Shown piece after piece: positions 9,296 through 17,683 of a stretch of 64,000 nucleotides of DNA. The DNA is from Carboxylicivirga sediminis (GTDB lineage: Bacteria > Bacteroidota > Bacteroidia > Bacteroidales > Marinilabiliaceae). The notes beneath the pieces are model-generated. The model saw nothing but the letters and a program-made list of their open reading frames with translations, did not search any database and was not told the origin of the DNA. The position numbers were made by a program, and so were the translations under genes. Where the stretch lies: the NCBI RefSeq assembly GCF_018156225.1, contig NZ_JAGTAR010000025.1, positions 1 to 64,000 of the forward strand. The letters run 5' to 3'. Position 1 is the stretch's first letter; each line of letters opens with the position of its first letter.

Positions 9296-9781
9296 ATGAA
9301 GAAGTGTTTTATTTTACTGGCTGTTTGCCTGCTAGGGATGACAGCTTTTGGACAAGTAAAAAATCAGCATGCTCTTGGGGCTAGGCTGGGTGGTGGTAAT
9401 ACCTTCGGTTCGCAGGTAACGTATCAATATGGTCTGTCGAACTACAACCGCATTGAAGCAGACCTTGGATTCCACTCCAATAACGATGGTAATGGTTTTA
9501 TTCTGGCTGGTGCCTACCAGTGGGTATGGGCCATAGAAAATGGCTTTAACTGGTACGCTGGCCCTGCTGCGTCATTGGGTTCGTGGAGTTATAACAGTAA
9601 ATACGACGGAAGTGGTGACTCAGGTGCCTACCTTGGATTGGGAGGACAAATTGGTATTGAATACAATTTTGTTGAAGTGCCTCTAAATATGAGTATTGAC
9701 TCGATGCCACTTTTCGGGTTTGGATCAACTAATCAACATTTCAGCATGGGACTATCATTGAGTCTTCGGTACACGTTTTAA
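9296..9781 (+). CDS. Small outer-membrane beta-barrel protein
   Basis: The protein has 161 residues, with signal peptide MKKCFILLAVCLLGMTAFGQ and a body of alternating hydrophobic and glycine-rich strands such as HALGARLGGGNTFGSQVTYQ and LGLGGQIGIEYNF. It ends in a terminal aromatic residue (LRYTF). This is the pattern of a small 8-strand barrel like OmpX/OmpA-type porins and related uncharacterised Bacteroidota proteins. It follows the sensor kinase by 31 bp with no terminator between them, and a strong terminator follows it, so the two may be cotranscribed. No specific function can be assigned. Confidence 0.75.
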   Translation: MKKCFILLAVCLLGMTAFGQVKNQHALGARLGGGNTFGSQVTYQYGLSNYNRIEADLGFHSNNDGNGFILAGAYQWVWAIENGFNWYAGPAASLGSWSYNSKYDGSGDSGAYLGLGGQIGIEYNFVEVPLNMSIDSMPLFGFGSTNQHFSMGLSLSLRYTF

Positions 9782-9805
9782 AGTGTCCAAGTAAAAAAAT
9801 AGATG

Positions 9806-9834
9806 AAGGCTCTTGCTAATGCAGGAGCCTTTTT
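9806..9834 (+). terminator. Rho-independent terminator
   Basis: An 11-bp stem (AAGGCTCTTGC with GCAGGAGCCTT, one G-T pair) with a TAAT loop is followed by TTT. It closes the kinase/barrel unit. Confidence 0.85.
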
Positions 9835-9872
9835 ACATTTAAGGAAGCGGTCTCAATACTAAAAAAATAATG

Positions 9873-9880
9873 TATTTTTG
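9873..9880 (+). promoter_or_regulatory. -7 element for the ECF sigma operon
   Basis: TATTTTTG matches TAnnTTTG and ends 18 bases before the sigma factor ATG at 9899. This suggests the operon has at least one housekeeping promoter. Confidence 0.45.
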
Positions 9881-9898
9881 ATTGACACAACAAAAATC

Positions 9899-10480
9899 AT
9901 GACCTCTAATCCTAACGATATTCAATTATTCAATGCACTAGTTAATGGAGACATATCTGCATTTGACAAACTCTTCAACTTATATTATCCAATACTTTGC
10001 AGATTTGCACTAACCATTACACGCGAAGAATCCGATGCCGAAGAGTCGGTACAAGATGTATTTGTTAGACTATGGGAAAAGAAAAAGCATAGTACAACAG
10101 TCAGCAATGTAAAATCATACCTTTTTAAAGCAACTTATAACCAGTGCATACTGCAGCTTAAAAACAGGCGTACCCGAGTGTTACATGAAAGTGAATACGC
10201 CATTAATATGCCTTCCGACATACCGATTGAAGAAGCAGAGAATTGGGAGGCCTTTCGGCCTGTAATTCAATCTGCGGTCAACCAATTACCTGAAAAATGC
10301 CGCCAAATATTTCTGATGCGCCGATATGAAGGACTCACTAATAGTGAAATTGCAGATTACCTGAGCATTTCAGTAAAAACAGTTGAAAATCAACTCACAA
10401 TAGCCATAAACAGATTGCGCATACAGCTTAAACCACACATAAAACAGCTTATTATTTTATTTTTTATTGATAATCTTTAG
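9899..10480 (+). CDS. ECF RNA polymerase sigma factor (FecI/Bacteroides-expansion type)
   Basis: This 193-residue sigma-70 factor contains only regions 2 and 4. Region 2 is LFNLYYPILCRFALTITREESDAEESVQDVFVRLWEKK. Region 4 is LPEKCRQIFLMRRYEGLTNSEIADYLSISVKTVENQL, containing the helix-turn-helix. It is preceded by an in-frame TTG, but the ATG at 9899 fits the family start and the promoter element better. It is the first gene of a six-gene run with short gaps or overlaps. The FecR-like protein 39 bp downstream is its expected anti-sigma factor, so the operon is probably switched on by an envelope signal. Confidence 0.92.
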   Translation: MTSNPNDIQLFNALVNGDISAFDKLFNLYYPILCRFALTITREESDAEESVQDVFVRLWEKKKHSTTVSNVKSYLFKATYNQCILQLKNRRTRVLHESEYAINMPSDIPIEEAENWEAFRPVIQSAVNQLPEKCRQIFLMRRYEGLTNSEIADYLSISVKTVENQLTIAINRLRIQLKPHIKQLIILFFIDNL

Positions 10481-10519
10481 GGGTTTTACTACTGGCGCTT
10501 CTCTTATAAGAAAAACAGA

Positions 10520-11464
10520 ATGCAGAAGCAGCCTCCAATTGATAGTATTATTGCCGAACTTGACGCCTCCATTTCTAAAGACGAGAAAAGCACACTTGAA
10601 CAATGGCAAGCCCAAGCACCCGAAAACAAATCATTTGTCAAAGCATTTAAATTCATTTGGCAAAATACAGGCAGCAGGCACAACCTTTTTACAGTCAGAA
10701 CAGATGAGGCTCTGATAGCTGTGCACAAGAGAATTACTCGTCGCAGGCTTATCAGACAGGTTAGTTCTGTGGCAGCGTTAATCATTTGCATCCTCTTGAG
10801 CGGCATTGCTTATAAACTATTAAGCAGTCAAACACAAACTATTCAATTAACTGCTCAACAGCAGCAATCAATCACCTTACCTGATAGCACAACCGTTATA
10901 TTGGCTAAAGGAAGTACGGTAGTGTATCCGCCGGAATTCAGTTCAACCAAAAGAACAATTAAACTTATTGGAAAAGCCTGGTTTAATGTCCATCACAATA
11001 CTTCACAGCCATTTACTGTTGAAACACAGCATGGAGCAACCACTGTTTTAGGCACTAAATTTACACTCTGTGATGAACCGACACACGCACTTCAACTGTT
11101 CCTTGACGAAGGCAAGGTGGTATTTAAAGCAAAGCAATGGTTTAGTCAGCCATTACATTTAGCCCCTGGTGAAATGATAAGTATGGTAAACGACGAATAC
11201 ACCATCAGTCTGCAACCAAACCTGAATGCCTCAAGCTGGGCCACCAAAACTTTAATTTTCAAAAATACGCCACTCAATGAAGTAACCAAAGAACTTGAGG
11301 CCTATTACAATATTCACATATCATTGAAACAAAAACAAATAGCCAAACTACGCTTCAGTGGACAGATAAATGAAACAGAGCCACTAACTGCACTTGAGAT
11401 TATTGCCCTTACACTAAACCTAAAACTCATTAAAGAATCAACCTCCTTTTCCCTTTCATTATGA
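10520..11464 (+). CDS. FecR-like transmembrane anti-sigma factor
   Basis: The 314-residue protein has a cytoplasmic N-terminal sigma-binding part (about 1-85) and a single transmembrane helix near 90-105 (VAALIICILLSGIAYKLL). A periplasmic FecR domain follows, with ITLPDSTTVILAKGSTVVYPPEF, GKAWFNVHHNTSQPFTVET and the GTKFTL strand. The C-terminal DUF4974-like segment is LIFKNTPLNEVTKELEAYYNIHISL. Family members hold the sigma factor until an outer-membrane partner with an STN domain signals. The next gene starts inside its stop codon (ATGA overlap at 11461-11464), which shows translational coupling with the STN-containing protein. Confidence 0.9.
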   Translation: MQKQPPIDSIIAELDASISKDEKSTLEQWQAQAPENKSFVKAFKFIWQNTGSRHNLFTVRTDEALIAVHKRITRRRLIRQVSSVAALIICILLSGIAYKLLSSQTQTIQLTAQQQQSITLPDSTTVILAKGSTVVYPPEFSSTKRTIKLIGKAWFNVHHNTSQPFTVETQHGATTVLGTKFTLCDEPTHALQLFLDEGKVVFKAKQWFSQPLHLAPGEMISMVNDEYTISLQPNLNASSWATKTLIFKNTPLNEVTKELEAYYNIHISLKQKQIAKLRFSGQINETEPLTALEIIALTLNLKLIKESTSFSLSL

Positions 11465-13032
11465 AAATAAAGCAATTAACAATCTGCGTTTTGATATGCG
11501 CTTTTGCGTTCACATCAAATGCACAAAAAACAACCCATTTCTATCTGGATAGTATAGCACGACTGAATAACCTCCAACTCACCTACAGCGAAGATTTGGT
11601 CAACCTGCAAAAAACAATCTATCCAACAAGTGATTCAATGGCCTTTGATGACTACATTGAAATGCTGGCTTTAAAATACCACCTCAACATACAGCAAAAA
11701 GGTCAATGCCTGATAGTTACCAACCCAAGAGCACAAACCATTAAAATAAGTGGAACACTTATTGACCTGTTTTCAGGCGAACCACAACCTTTCGCCCATA
11801 TTTCGCAACAAGACTGGGGAACCGGCTCGATTACCAATTCTGAGGGTGAATTTGAGTTAAACATCCCATCGCTCTTAGCAGGCTTCAAACTCGATTTCTC
11901 AAGCCTGGGCTATGCCGATACAAGCATCTTTATTCCCAAAACAGATTCCCTTAATTTAATTATACCCATACGTCCGAAACCCTATAATTTAAATGAGGTC
12001 TTAGTGCTACCTAACGGTAACACTGCCGAAGACCTGGTGCGTATCGCTTCTAAACGTATCAAACGGAATTTTCATCGCAAAAAAGCTCAAATGGATGCCT
12101 TCTATCGACGAACCGGATTCCGTGACTCAACCTTTGTGCAACTTATTGAAGCCGCCTTGCTTGTTGAAGACAAAGGCATTGACATGCCAACATCTACTAC
12201 CAAAATAAAAGTTATAGAAGTCAGAAAAAGTCAGAACTACTTAGTACCCATGTCTGCCAAGTACAAATGGGCCTATGAGAAGATGGAGAAAATGATACAT
12301 GGTGGTCATCGCAATATGTTTTACATGGCATATAATAATCCTGTGAGAGCCTATAAAAATGAATGGTGGTATCAACCACTGACAGACTATGAAACTTTCC
12401 GATATGAATTTGAAGGAGCGATGTGGCTGGATACCATCAAGGTTTACAAGGTCCAATTTGAATATGATGCCTTATATCCCAATGGCAAAAGGGCTTCAGA
12501 AAATAAGCAATCGTTTCATGGAGGCTATATTTATATTGATGCCAACGATTACGGCATTCATAAGATGGAATACCTCTTTAGATTAATTCCTAAGCATAAT
12601 AATGCCAAATATGGGATAAAAAACGGCATTATTGATCAATCCGTAATAAGCTATCAAAAAATAGAGGGCAAGTATTATCTCAAATACATTAGCGATATTG
12701 CCCCAACCAACGCCAAGAATTTTATTTTCGAAAACCCGGATGCTGACGATAAGGACAAAGTCATCAAACACCGCCAATGGGCTGAAACCCTGCTAGTGAT
12801 TACCAATGTTGTGACAGAACGCCAGGAGCGTCAACGTATCTCTAACAAAAGCATGTTGGATCACCATGAAAACTCTTATGAAACCAATTACCCGTACAAC
12901 CCGGATTTTTGGGAGAACTACAGCATGATAAAACAAAAGCCATTACCCGGTAAAGCCATTGAAGACCTGGAATGGGAAAAATCTCTGGAATTGCAATTCA
13001 TTGAAAACAGTACCAGCTATGTTAAAGATTGA
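11461..13032 (+). CDS. Secreted STN plus CarboxypepD-regulatory-like protein without a TonB barrel
   Basis: The protein has 523 residues. After signal peptide MKIKQLTICVLICAFAFTSNA, residues about 24-80 look like an STN domain (secretin/TonB short domain): FYLDSIARLNNLQLTYSEDL, then a DDYIEMLALKYHLNIQQKG helix and CLIVTN strand. Residues about 92-178 form a CarboxypepD_reg-like domain (ISGTLIDLFSGEPQPFAHIS, GSITNSEGEFELNIPS, FSSLGYADTSI). The remaining 340 residues match the look of uncharacterised Bacteroidota proteins that follow this domain (KKAQMDAFYRRTGFRDSTFV, then beta-rich sequence). No plug or TonB barrel is present. It overlaps the anti-sigma gene by 4 bp and the ATPase gene by 14 bp. 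In normal FecR systems this position is taken by a SusC-type receptor. Confidence 0.75.
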   Translation: MKIKQLTICVLICAFAFTSNAQKTTHFYLDSIARLNNLQLTYSEDLVNLQKTIYPTSDSMAFDDYIEMLALKYHLNIQQKGQCLIVTNPRAQTIKISGTLIDLFSGEPQPFAHISQQDWGTGSITNSEGEFELNIPSLLAGFKLDFSSLGYADTSIFIPKTDSLNLIIPIRPKPYNLNEVLVLPNGNTAEDLVRIASKRIKRNFHRKKAQMDAFYRRTGFRDSTFVQLIEAALLVEDKGIDMPTSTTKIKVIEVRKSQNYLVPMSAKYKWAYEKMEKMIHGGHRNMFYMAYNNPVRAYKNEWWYQPLTDYETFRYEFEGAMWLDTIKVYKVQFEYDALYPNGKRASENKQSFHGGYIYIDANDYGIHKMEYLFRLIPKHNNAKYGIKNGIIDQSVISYQKIEGKYYLKYISDIAPTNAKNFIFENPDADDKDKVIKHRQWAETLLVITNVVTERQERQRISNKSMLDHHENSYETNYPYNPDFWENYSMIKQKPLPGKAIEDLEWEKSLELQFIENSTSYVKD

Positions 13033-13723
13033 CCAACTTAGCCACACAATCAGCAAACAGCCAATTATACGTGACCTATCGTTAACCACCAAACCATCGG
13101 GATTGTATGTATTTGCCGGTGCCAATGGTTGTGGAAAATCAACCTTGTTTAATATTATCTGCGGCTTATACCCTATTCAGCAAGGAAGCATTTTTATCAA
13201 TAACACTAACAATATTGAGGTATATCGCTCACTAATTGGCTGTTCAATAGAACCGTTTACCAACGCCCCACAAATTTGTGTCAGGCAAATATTGGACATT
13301 GCCCGGCGAATTAAAGAAACCACAGAAGAAGATGTCTATTATTGGCTTAAATTCTGGGACCTTCACGAAGCCATCGATAAGCCTTTTGGTGCACTATCTG
13401 TTGGTATGATTAAGCGCTTATCATTAATTACCTCCCTATTGGGTAATCCATCCGTTTATATATGGGATGAACCTTTTAATGGCCTCGACCCACTGGGCAT
13501 TCAAAAATTGAAACAGCTCATCACAACACTGTTATCACAGAATAAACTCATTCTTCTGTCGACACACATATTAGCGGAACTCTCCAATACTGTTGAACAA
13601 GTAATTATTATGGAAATGGGTGAAATTAAAAAGATACTCACACCTCCAAATAAGGAGATAAATAGTACTTCGAGCATCATATCGTGGCTCGAAAAACCAA
13701 CGCCTAATCACATACCTGAATAA
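13019..13723 (+). CDS. ABC transporter ATP-binding protein
   Basis: The 234-residue ATPase has Walker A GANGCGKST at residues 34-42. A degenerate signature LSVGMIKRLSL stands in place of LSGGQ, and Walker B is VYIWDEPFNGLDP, followed by the H-loop histidine in LLSTHILAEL. The ATG at 13019 gives the usual start MLKIDQLSH and overlaps the preceding gene by 14 bp. It pairs with the membrane protein that begins 1 bp after its stop. The pair is of the ABC-2/exporter kind used for lipids, peptides or drugs. The cargo is not evident. Confidence 0.9.
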   Translation: MLKIDQLSHTISKQPIIRDLSLTTKPSGLYVFAGANGCGKSTLFNIICGLYPIQQGSIFINNTNNIEVYRSLIGCSIEPFTNAPQICVRQILDIARRIKETTEEDVYYWLKFWDLHEAIDKPFGALSVGMIKRLSLITSLLGNPSVYIWDEPFNGLDPLGIQKLKQLITTLLSQNKLILLSTHILAELSNTVEQVIIMEMGEIKKILTPPNKEINSTSSIISWLEKPTPNHIPE

Positions 13724-13724
13724 C

Positions 13725-14450
13725 ATGAGAAACTACTTCACCTTTGAATTACATCTACTTACAACCTGGAGAACAGCTATCAATTTTATCATTTTATTCA
13801 TTTTATTCCTCTTTTTGTCACTATTGCAATTATGGAGCGGAAGTAATGATCACCTATCGGATAGCACCCTGGCTCAGCACATTGGTAAACGGGCCATGAC
13901 CTCCACCTTAACGGGCCTGTTTTTTACCCTGTTTATCATACAAATGGTTAGCCACTTAACTAATTCAGGTTATTACAGGAGTCTGCTGAGTTTTGGTCTG
14001 TCACGTCCAAAGCTCTTTTTGCATTGCCAGTTTCAAATTACTTTTTACCTGCTACTTATTCTTTTTATCAACTACATTGCAGCTTCAATAGCTGGCATAT
14101 TCTTCGATATCCGACCATGGCAATTGGTCCTTCACCTAAATTTCAATAGCTTCACAGCACATTGTCTGTTCCTGTTTGCTCTTGGAAATATTGGCCTGTT
14201 GATTGGCTTCTTCAGACCTGGTAACATCATGGTCCTGCCTTTTCTCTTTTATTGGTTAATCGAATCGTGGCTGGTAGGTTATGCCAACAAGGGAATGGAC
14301 ACTACACTTTTCAGTTACACCCCCTTAGCCGGATTAAAACTAATAATTGGCGATACTATCCTAAGTACTACAAGCCTAATTATCATTTCCTTCTATGTTT
14401 GCAGTACGCTCCTTATTCTTCACCAATCCATACTAAAAAAATCATTCTGA
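13725..14450 (+). CDS. ABC-2 type permease subunit
   Basis: This 241-residue integral membrane protein has about six hydrophobic helices, for example INFIILFILFLFLSLLQL, LTGLFFTLFIIQMV, ITFYLLLILFINYIAASIAG and LIIISFYVCSTLLILH. It begins 1 bp after the ATPase gene, so the two very likely form one transporter. It lacks periplasmic domains and resembles small ABC-2 family permeases. Specificity is unknown. Confidence 0.82.
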   Translation: MRNYFTFELHLLTTWRTAINFIILFILFLFLSLLQLWSGSNDHLSDSTLAQHIGKRAMTSTLTGLFFTLFIIQMVSHLTNSGYYRSLLSFGLSRPKLFLHCQFQITFYLLLILFINYIAASIAGIFFDIRPWQLVLHLNFNSFTAHCLFLFALGNIGLLIGFFRPGNIMVLPFLFYWLIESWLVGYANKGMDTTLFSYTPLAGLKLIIGDTILSTTSLIIISFYVCSTLLILHQSILKKSF

Positions 14451-14463
14451 TACTCACCTCATC

Positions 14464-15027
14464 ATGAACAGACTACTGCCCTTGTCCATTTCCGCCATTT
14501 TCAGCATCCTGCTAATCACAAGCAATGTCATTGCCCGATGGCAGCAATCAGCCATCTTCCGTCAATATGAAACAATTGATGAACCACTTCGATGCATCCT
14601 GGAACAAGATGAATTCCTGGCTGATGAATCCAACAATCGCATCTATGTAATTAACCTGTGGGCCACCTGGTGCCCACCCTGCATGAAAGAAATTCCCCAC
14701 CTCAACCAACTGGTTGATAAGTACGAGGAGGATGGAGTCCTGTTTTTAGCCATCAATGGTGAAAAAGAAAAAGATGTAGTGGAGTGGATGGATTACCAGA
14801 AGAATGATTTTATCTACTTTCACCTGCACAACCAAAAGCAGCTAATGAACTACCTTTTTGAGCTGAATCCAAATGAAACGCACAAAACCGGACAAAAGCC
14901 TCAACACCTGCCAACAAATATTATCATTAGCAATGGTGAGCTTACTTTTTTTAACGCAGGCTATAGCGATGAAGCACTTGTTGAGCTGGAGCATGCTTTG
15001 AAGAAATGTTTGATGACACATCCGTAA
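14464..15027 (+). CDS. TlpA/ResA-like membrane-anchored thioredoxin
   Basis: The 187-residue protein has an N-terminal signal anchor (LPLSISAIFSILLITSNVIA) and a thioredoxin fold with the active site WCPPC (Cys70 and Cys73) in INLWATWCPPCMKEIPHLNQL. The cis-proline loop is HLPTNIIIS. Such proteins reduce or rearrange thiols in the periplasm. It is the last gene of the sigma/FecR/STN/ABC operon, 13 bp after the permease. A thiol-redox step tied to an exporter could mean that the cargo or the STN protein carries cysteines, but that is only an inference. Confidence 0.88.
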   Translation: MNRLLPLSISAIFSILLITSNVIARWQQSAIFRQYETIDEPLRCILEQDEFLADESNNRIYVINLWATWCPPCMKEIPHLNQLVDKYEEDGVLFLAINGEKEKDVVEWMDYQKNDFIYFHLHNQKQLMNYLFELNPNETHKTGQKPQHLPTNIIISNGELTFFNAGYSDEALVELEHALKKCLMTHP

Positions 15028-15406
15028 GCTTTCATTTTCATGTTATATATCAGTTTTCGTATTTTTTTCGGTACCTGATGCGCCGAAATAATTTGAATTT
15101 ATTACATTGCGATTCTCAAAGACAAAGATGCAATGAATCAACTGACAGCATATAAAACTGTTACCACAAAGCGCCTGGCACTTAAGGGGCACTTTACATT
15201 GCATTTTACTATCTCATCCATCGCATTAATTAGCCTGTACGGCCGTTTCGGCATGGGCCTGTTTGAATGCTGGATTTTTTGATATCCCTGATTTAAGTAC
15301 TTCTGATGATTTGATGGTATACGCCATCTCCCAATAAACATGTGCCTGGATTGGTACATGCAATGGTCTATAACAAACTAAACTGTTTATAAGTAAATCA
15401 AAACCA
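15028..15406. other. 379-bp intergenic region
   Basis: No long gene is present here. A 49-codon open frame at 15133-15282 is listed separately. No TAnnTTTG element was found in front of the S9 peptidase, and no clear terminator was seen after the thioredoxin gene. Confidence 0.4.
15133..15282 (+). CDS. Possible 49-residue small protein
   Basis: An ATG-to-TGA frame encodes a basic N-terminus (MNQLTAYKTVTTKRLALKG), a moderately hydrophobic middle (TLHFTISSIALISLYGR) and an aromatic tail with one cysteine (FGMGLFECWIF). It lies 105 bp after the exporter/thioredoxin operon and could in principle be a short peptide linked to that transporter. I do not recognise it. Chance open frames of this size are common, so it is a weak call. 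Confidence 0.2.
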   Translation: MNQLTAYKTVTTKRLALKGHFTLHFTISSIALISLYGRFGMGLFECWIF

Positions 15407-17671
15407 ATGAAGAAGATTCTTTTTCTTTTATGTGTTGCATGCAATCTGGCCTCGGCAATAGGCCAGGTTAGCATCGACACAACAGATTATCAGCGAGCTG
15501 AAGCTTTTATCTCGTCCAACATTACCAAAAAGTATTACCGCTCATGGGTCAATCCGCAATGGGTGAAGGATGCCCAATTCTTCTGGTATTCCATTAACAC
15601 CAAGAATGGTACTGAATACATCAAATGCCAGATGAAAAACGGATCGAAATCAGCGCTTTTCGATCAACAAAAGCTGGCTAAGCTATTGGCTACCGAGCTT
15701 GATAAGACAGTAGAGCCCTATAAACTGCCCATTGCCTCCATAAAAGTGGATAAAACCGGCAACACACTTACATTTAAAGTAGAAACGCAAAAATACAGCT
15801 ACCAGATTAAGCAGAATACGTTGCAAAAGATTGATAGTAAAAAAACTCTGCAACTGGCATCGACTTCTCCGGATAAAGCAAAAACAGCTGTTGTGCATGA
15901 TTATAATATCTGGCTTAAAACAGGAAACGATTCGGTACAAGTGACCCAAGACGGCTCACGAGCATATGGCTACGGTGTTTCTCCATCGTGGTATTCCACT
16001 AAAAATATTGAGTTGGAAAGCGACCACCCTTTAGAGCTAAACATCAGCTGGAGCCCCGACAGTAAATACATTATTGCTGGTAAATACGACAGAAGAGAAG
16101 CACGCAACTTGTACCTGTACAAAGTATTACCAGATGAAGGTCATCGTGCCGAAGTACGTGAATATGAGCGACCCATTGCCGGCGACAGCATTGTACCAAC
16201 CGTTGAATATATTCTTATAGACGTTGAAAAAAACAGCTACCAGCTAATCGATATACCAGCTAAAGCTACTTTTTTGGCCTATGGCTTCAACTGGACAAAG
16301 GATGGCAGCAGAGCCTACCAGGTCAGCTTTGTCAGAGGTTACCAATCGGTGGATATATACGAAGTAACAGCTGCCAGCAGCCAGGTGCGTACCGTTTTTA
16401 CAGAAAGTGCTGCCACTTATGTTGACCCCAACACCAATGACCTTAGAGTACTTGATGCATCCAACGAACTGCTGTGGCTATCGGAGCGCGATGGCTGGCA
16501 GCATATTTACCGCATCAATCAGCAAACAGGCCAGGTCATCAATCAAGTAACAAAAGGCACATATGTAGTGCGAGGCATCGAACACATTGATGAGAAATCA
16601 CAACGCATCTATTTCACGGCAGGTGGTATAGAGCCTGACATCGATCCTTACTATCCCCTGCTCTACTCTATCCGGTTTGATGGAACAGGCCTTACACAAC
16701 TAACGCATGAAGCTGCGCACCACTCGGTTTTCTTCAGCACAAAGGGAGACTATTTTGTTGACAACTACTCAACCGTTGAAGAGCCTAACATAGCTGTACT
16801 AAGACGCAGTAAAGATGGCCGCGTGATGGCACAGCTTGAGCAGGGTGATATCTCCGAGATAATTGCCATGGGCTGGCAAAAACCAGAACCATTTAAAGTA
16901 AAAGGGCGCGATGGCAAGACTGATATTTACGGTGTATTATTCAAGCCCAATAATTTTAATCCCAATCAAAAATATCCGTTGATTGAAGGCACCTACAGCG
17001 GCCCGCAAACCATACGTGCCCCCAAAACATTTTACCGCGGTTTGTCTAACGATGATACACCCATGACCCAGCTTGGTTTTGTAATGGTCAATATCGATGG
17101 CATGGGTTCCGCCTTTCGTTCCAAAGCCTTTCATGATGTATCGTATAAAAACCTGGGCGACATTGGAGGACCAGATAAAATGATAGCCATTAAAACACTG
17201 GCCGGTCAATATCCATGGATAGATTCTACCCGCGTTGGTATTTTCGGGCACTCGGCAGGGGGTTATGATGCAGCACGTGCCCTGCTGGCCTATCCTGAGT
17301 TTTATAAGGTGGGTGTAGCAACTGCCGGCAATCATGATCATCGCTCTGCCAAGGCATGGTGGCCCGAATTATACATGGGCTATCCGGCAGGTAAAAACTA
17401 CGACGAGCAGAGCAATTACACTCACGCCAAAAAACTGCAAGGAAACTTGCTGCTGGTGCATGGCGACCAGGATCAGAACGTGAATCCAACCGCATCTATG
17501 CGACTGGCAGCTGAGTTGATTAAAGCCAATAAAGATTTTGAATTGTTGCTTATCCCTAATAAAGACCACAGCCAGGTGTATTACGATAAGTACCTGATTC
17601 GAAAACGTTGGGATTTCTTTGTGAAGCACCTGCACGGCATCCAACCACCTAAAAATTATCAAATAAAATAA
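15407..17671 (+). CDS. S9 family prolyl peptidase (dipeptidyl peptidase IV type)
   Basis: This secreted serine peptidase of 754 residues has signal peptide MKKILFLLCVACNLASAIG. An N-terminal DPP IV beta-propeller (about 70-480) contains SWSPDSKYIIAGKYDRREARNLYLY and repeats with WLSERDGWQHIYRI. The C-terminal alpha/beta hydrolase has Ser616 in GIFGHSAGGYDAAR, Asp689 in LVHGDQDQNVNP and His721 in NKDHSQVYYD. Enzymes of this group release X-Pro or X-Ala dipeptides from peptide N-termini. It begins a run that includes an Xaa-Pro aminopeptidase 12 bp downstream, so a role in digesting proline-rich peptides in the periplasm is likely. Confidence 0.92.
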   Translation: MKKILFLLCVACNLASAIGQVSIDTTDYQRAEAFISSNITKKYYRSWVNPQWVKDAQFFWYSINTKNGTEYIKCQMKNGSKSALFDQQKLAKLLATELDKTVEPYKLPIASIKVDKTGNTLTFKVETQKYSYQIKQNTLQKIDSKKTLQLASTSPDKAKTAVVHDYNIWLKTGNDSVQVTQDGSRAYGYGVSPSWYSTKNIELESDHPLELNISWSPDSKYIIAGKYDRREARNLYLYKVLPDEGHRAEVREYERPIAGDSIVPTVEYILIDVEKNSYQLIDIPAKATFLAYGFNWTKDGSRAYQVSFVRGYQSVDIYEVTAASSQVRTVFTESAATYVDPNTNDLRVLDASNELLWLSERDGWQHIYRINQQTGQVINQVTKGTYVVRGIEHIDEKSQRIYFTAGGIEPDIDPYYPLLYSIRFDGTGLTQLTHEAAHHSVFFSTKGDYFVDNYSTVEEPNIAVLRRSKDGRVMAQLEQGDISEIIAMGWQKPEPFKVKGRDGKTDIYGVLFKPNNFNPNQKYPLIEGTYSGPQTIRAPKTFYRGLSNDDTPMTQLGFVMVNIDGMGSAFRSKAFHDVSYKNLGDIGGPDKMIAIKTLAGQYPWIDSTRVGIFGHSAGGYDAARALLAYPEFYKVGVATAGNHDHRSAKAWWPELYMGYPAGKNYDEQSNYTHAKKLQGNLLLVHGDQDQNVNPTASMRLAAELIKANKDFELLLIPNKDHSQVYYDKYLIRKRWDFFVKHLHGIQPPKNYQIK

Positions 17672-17683
17672 CACCAATACCAT

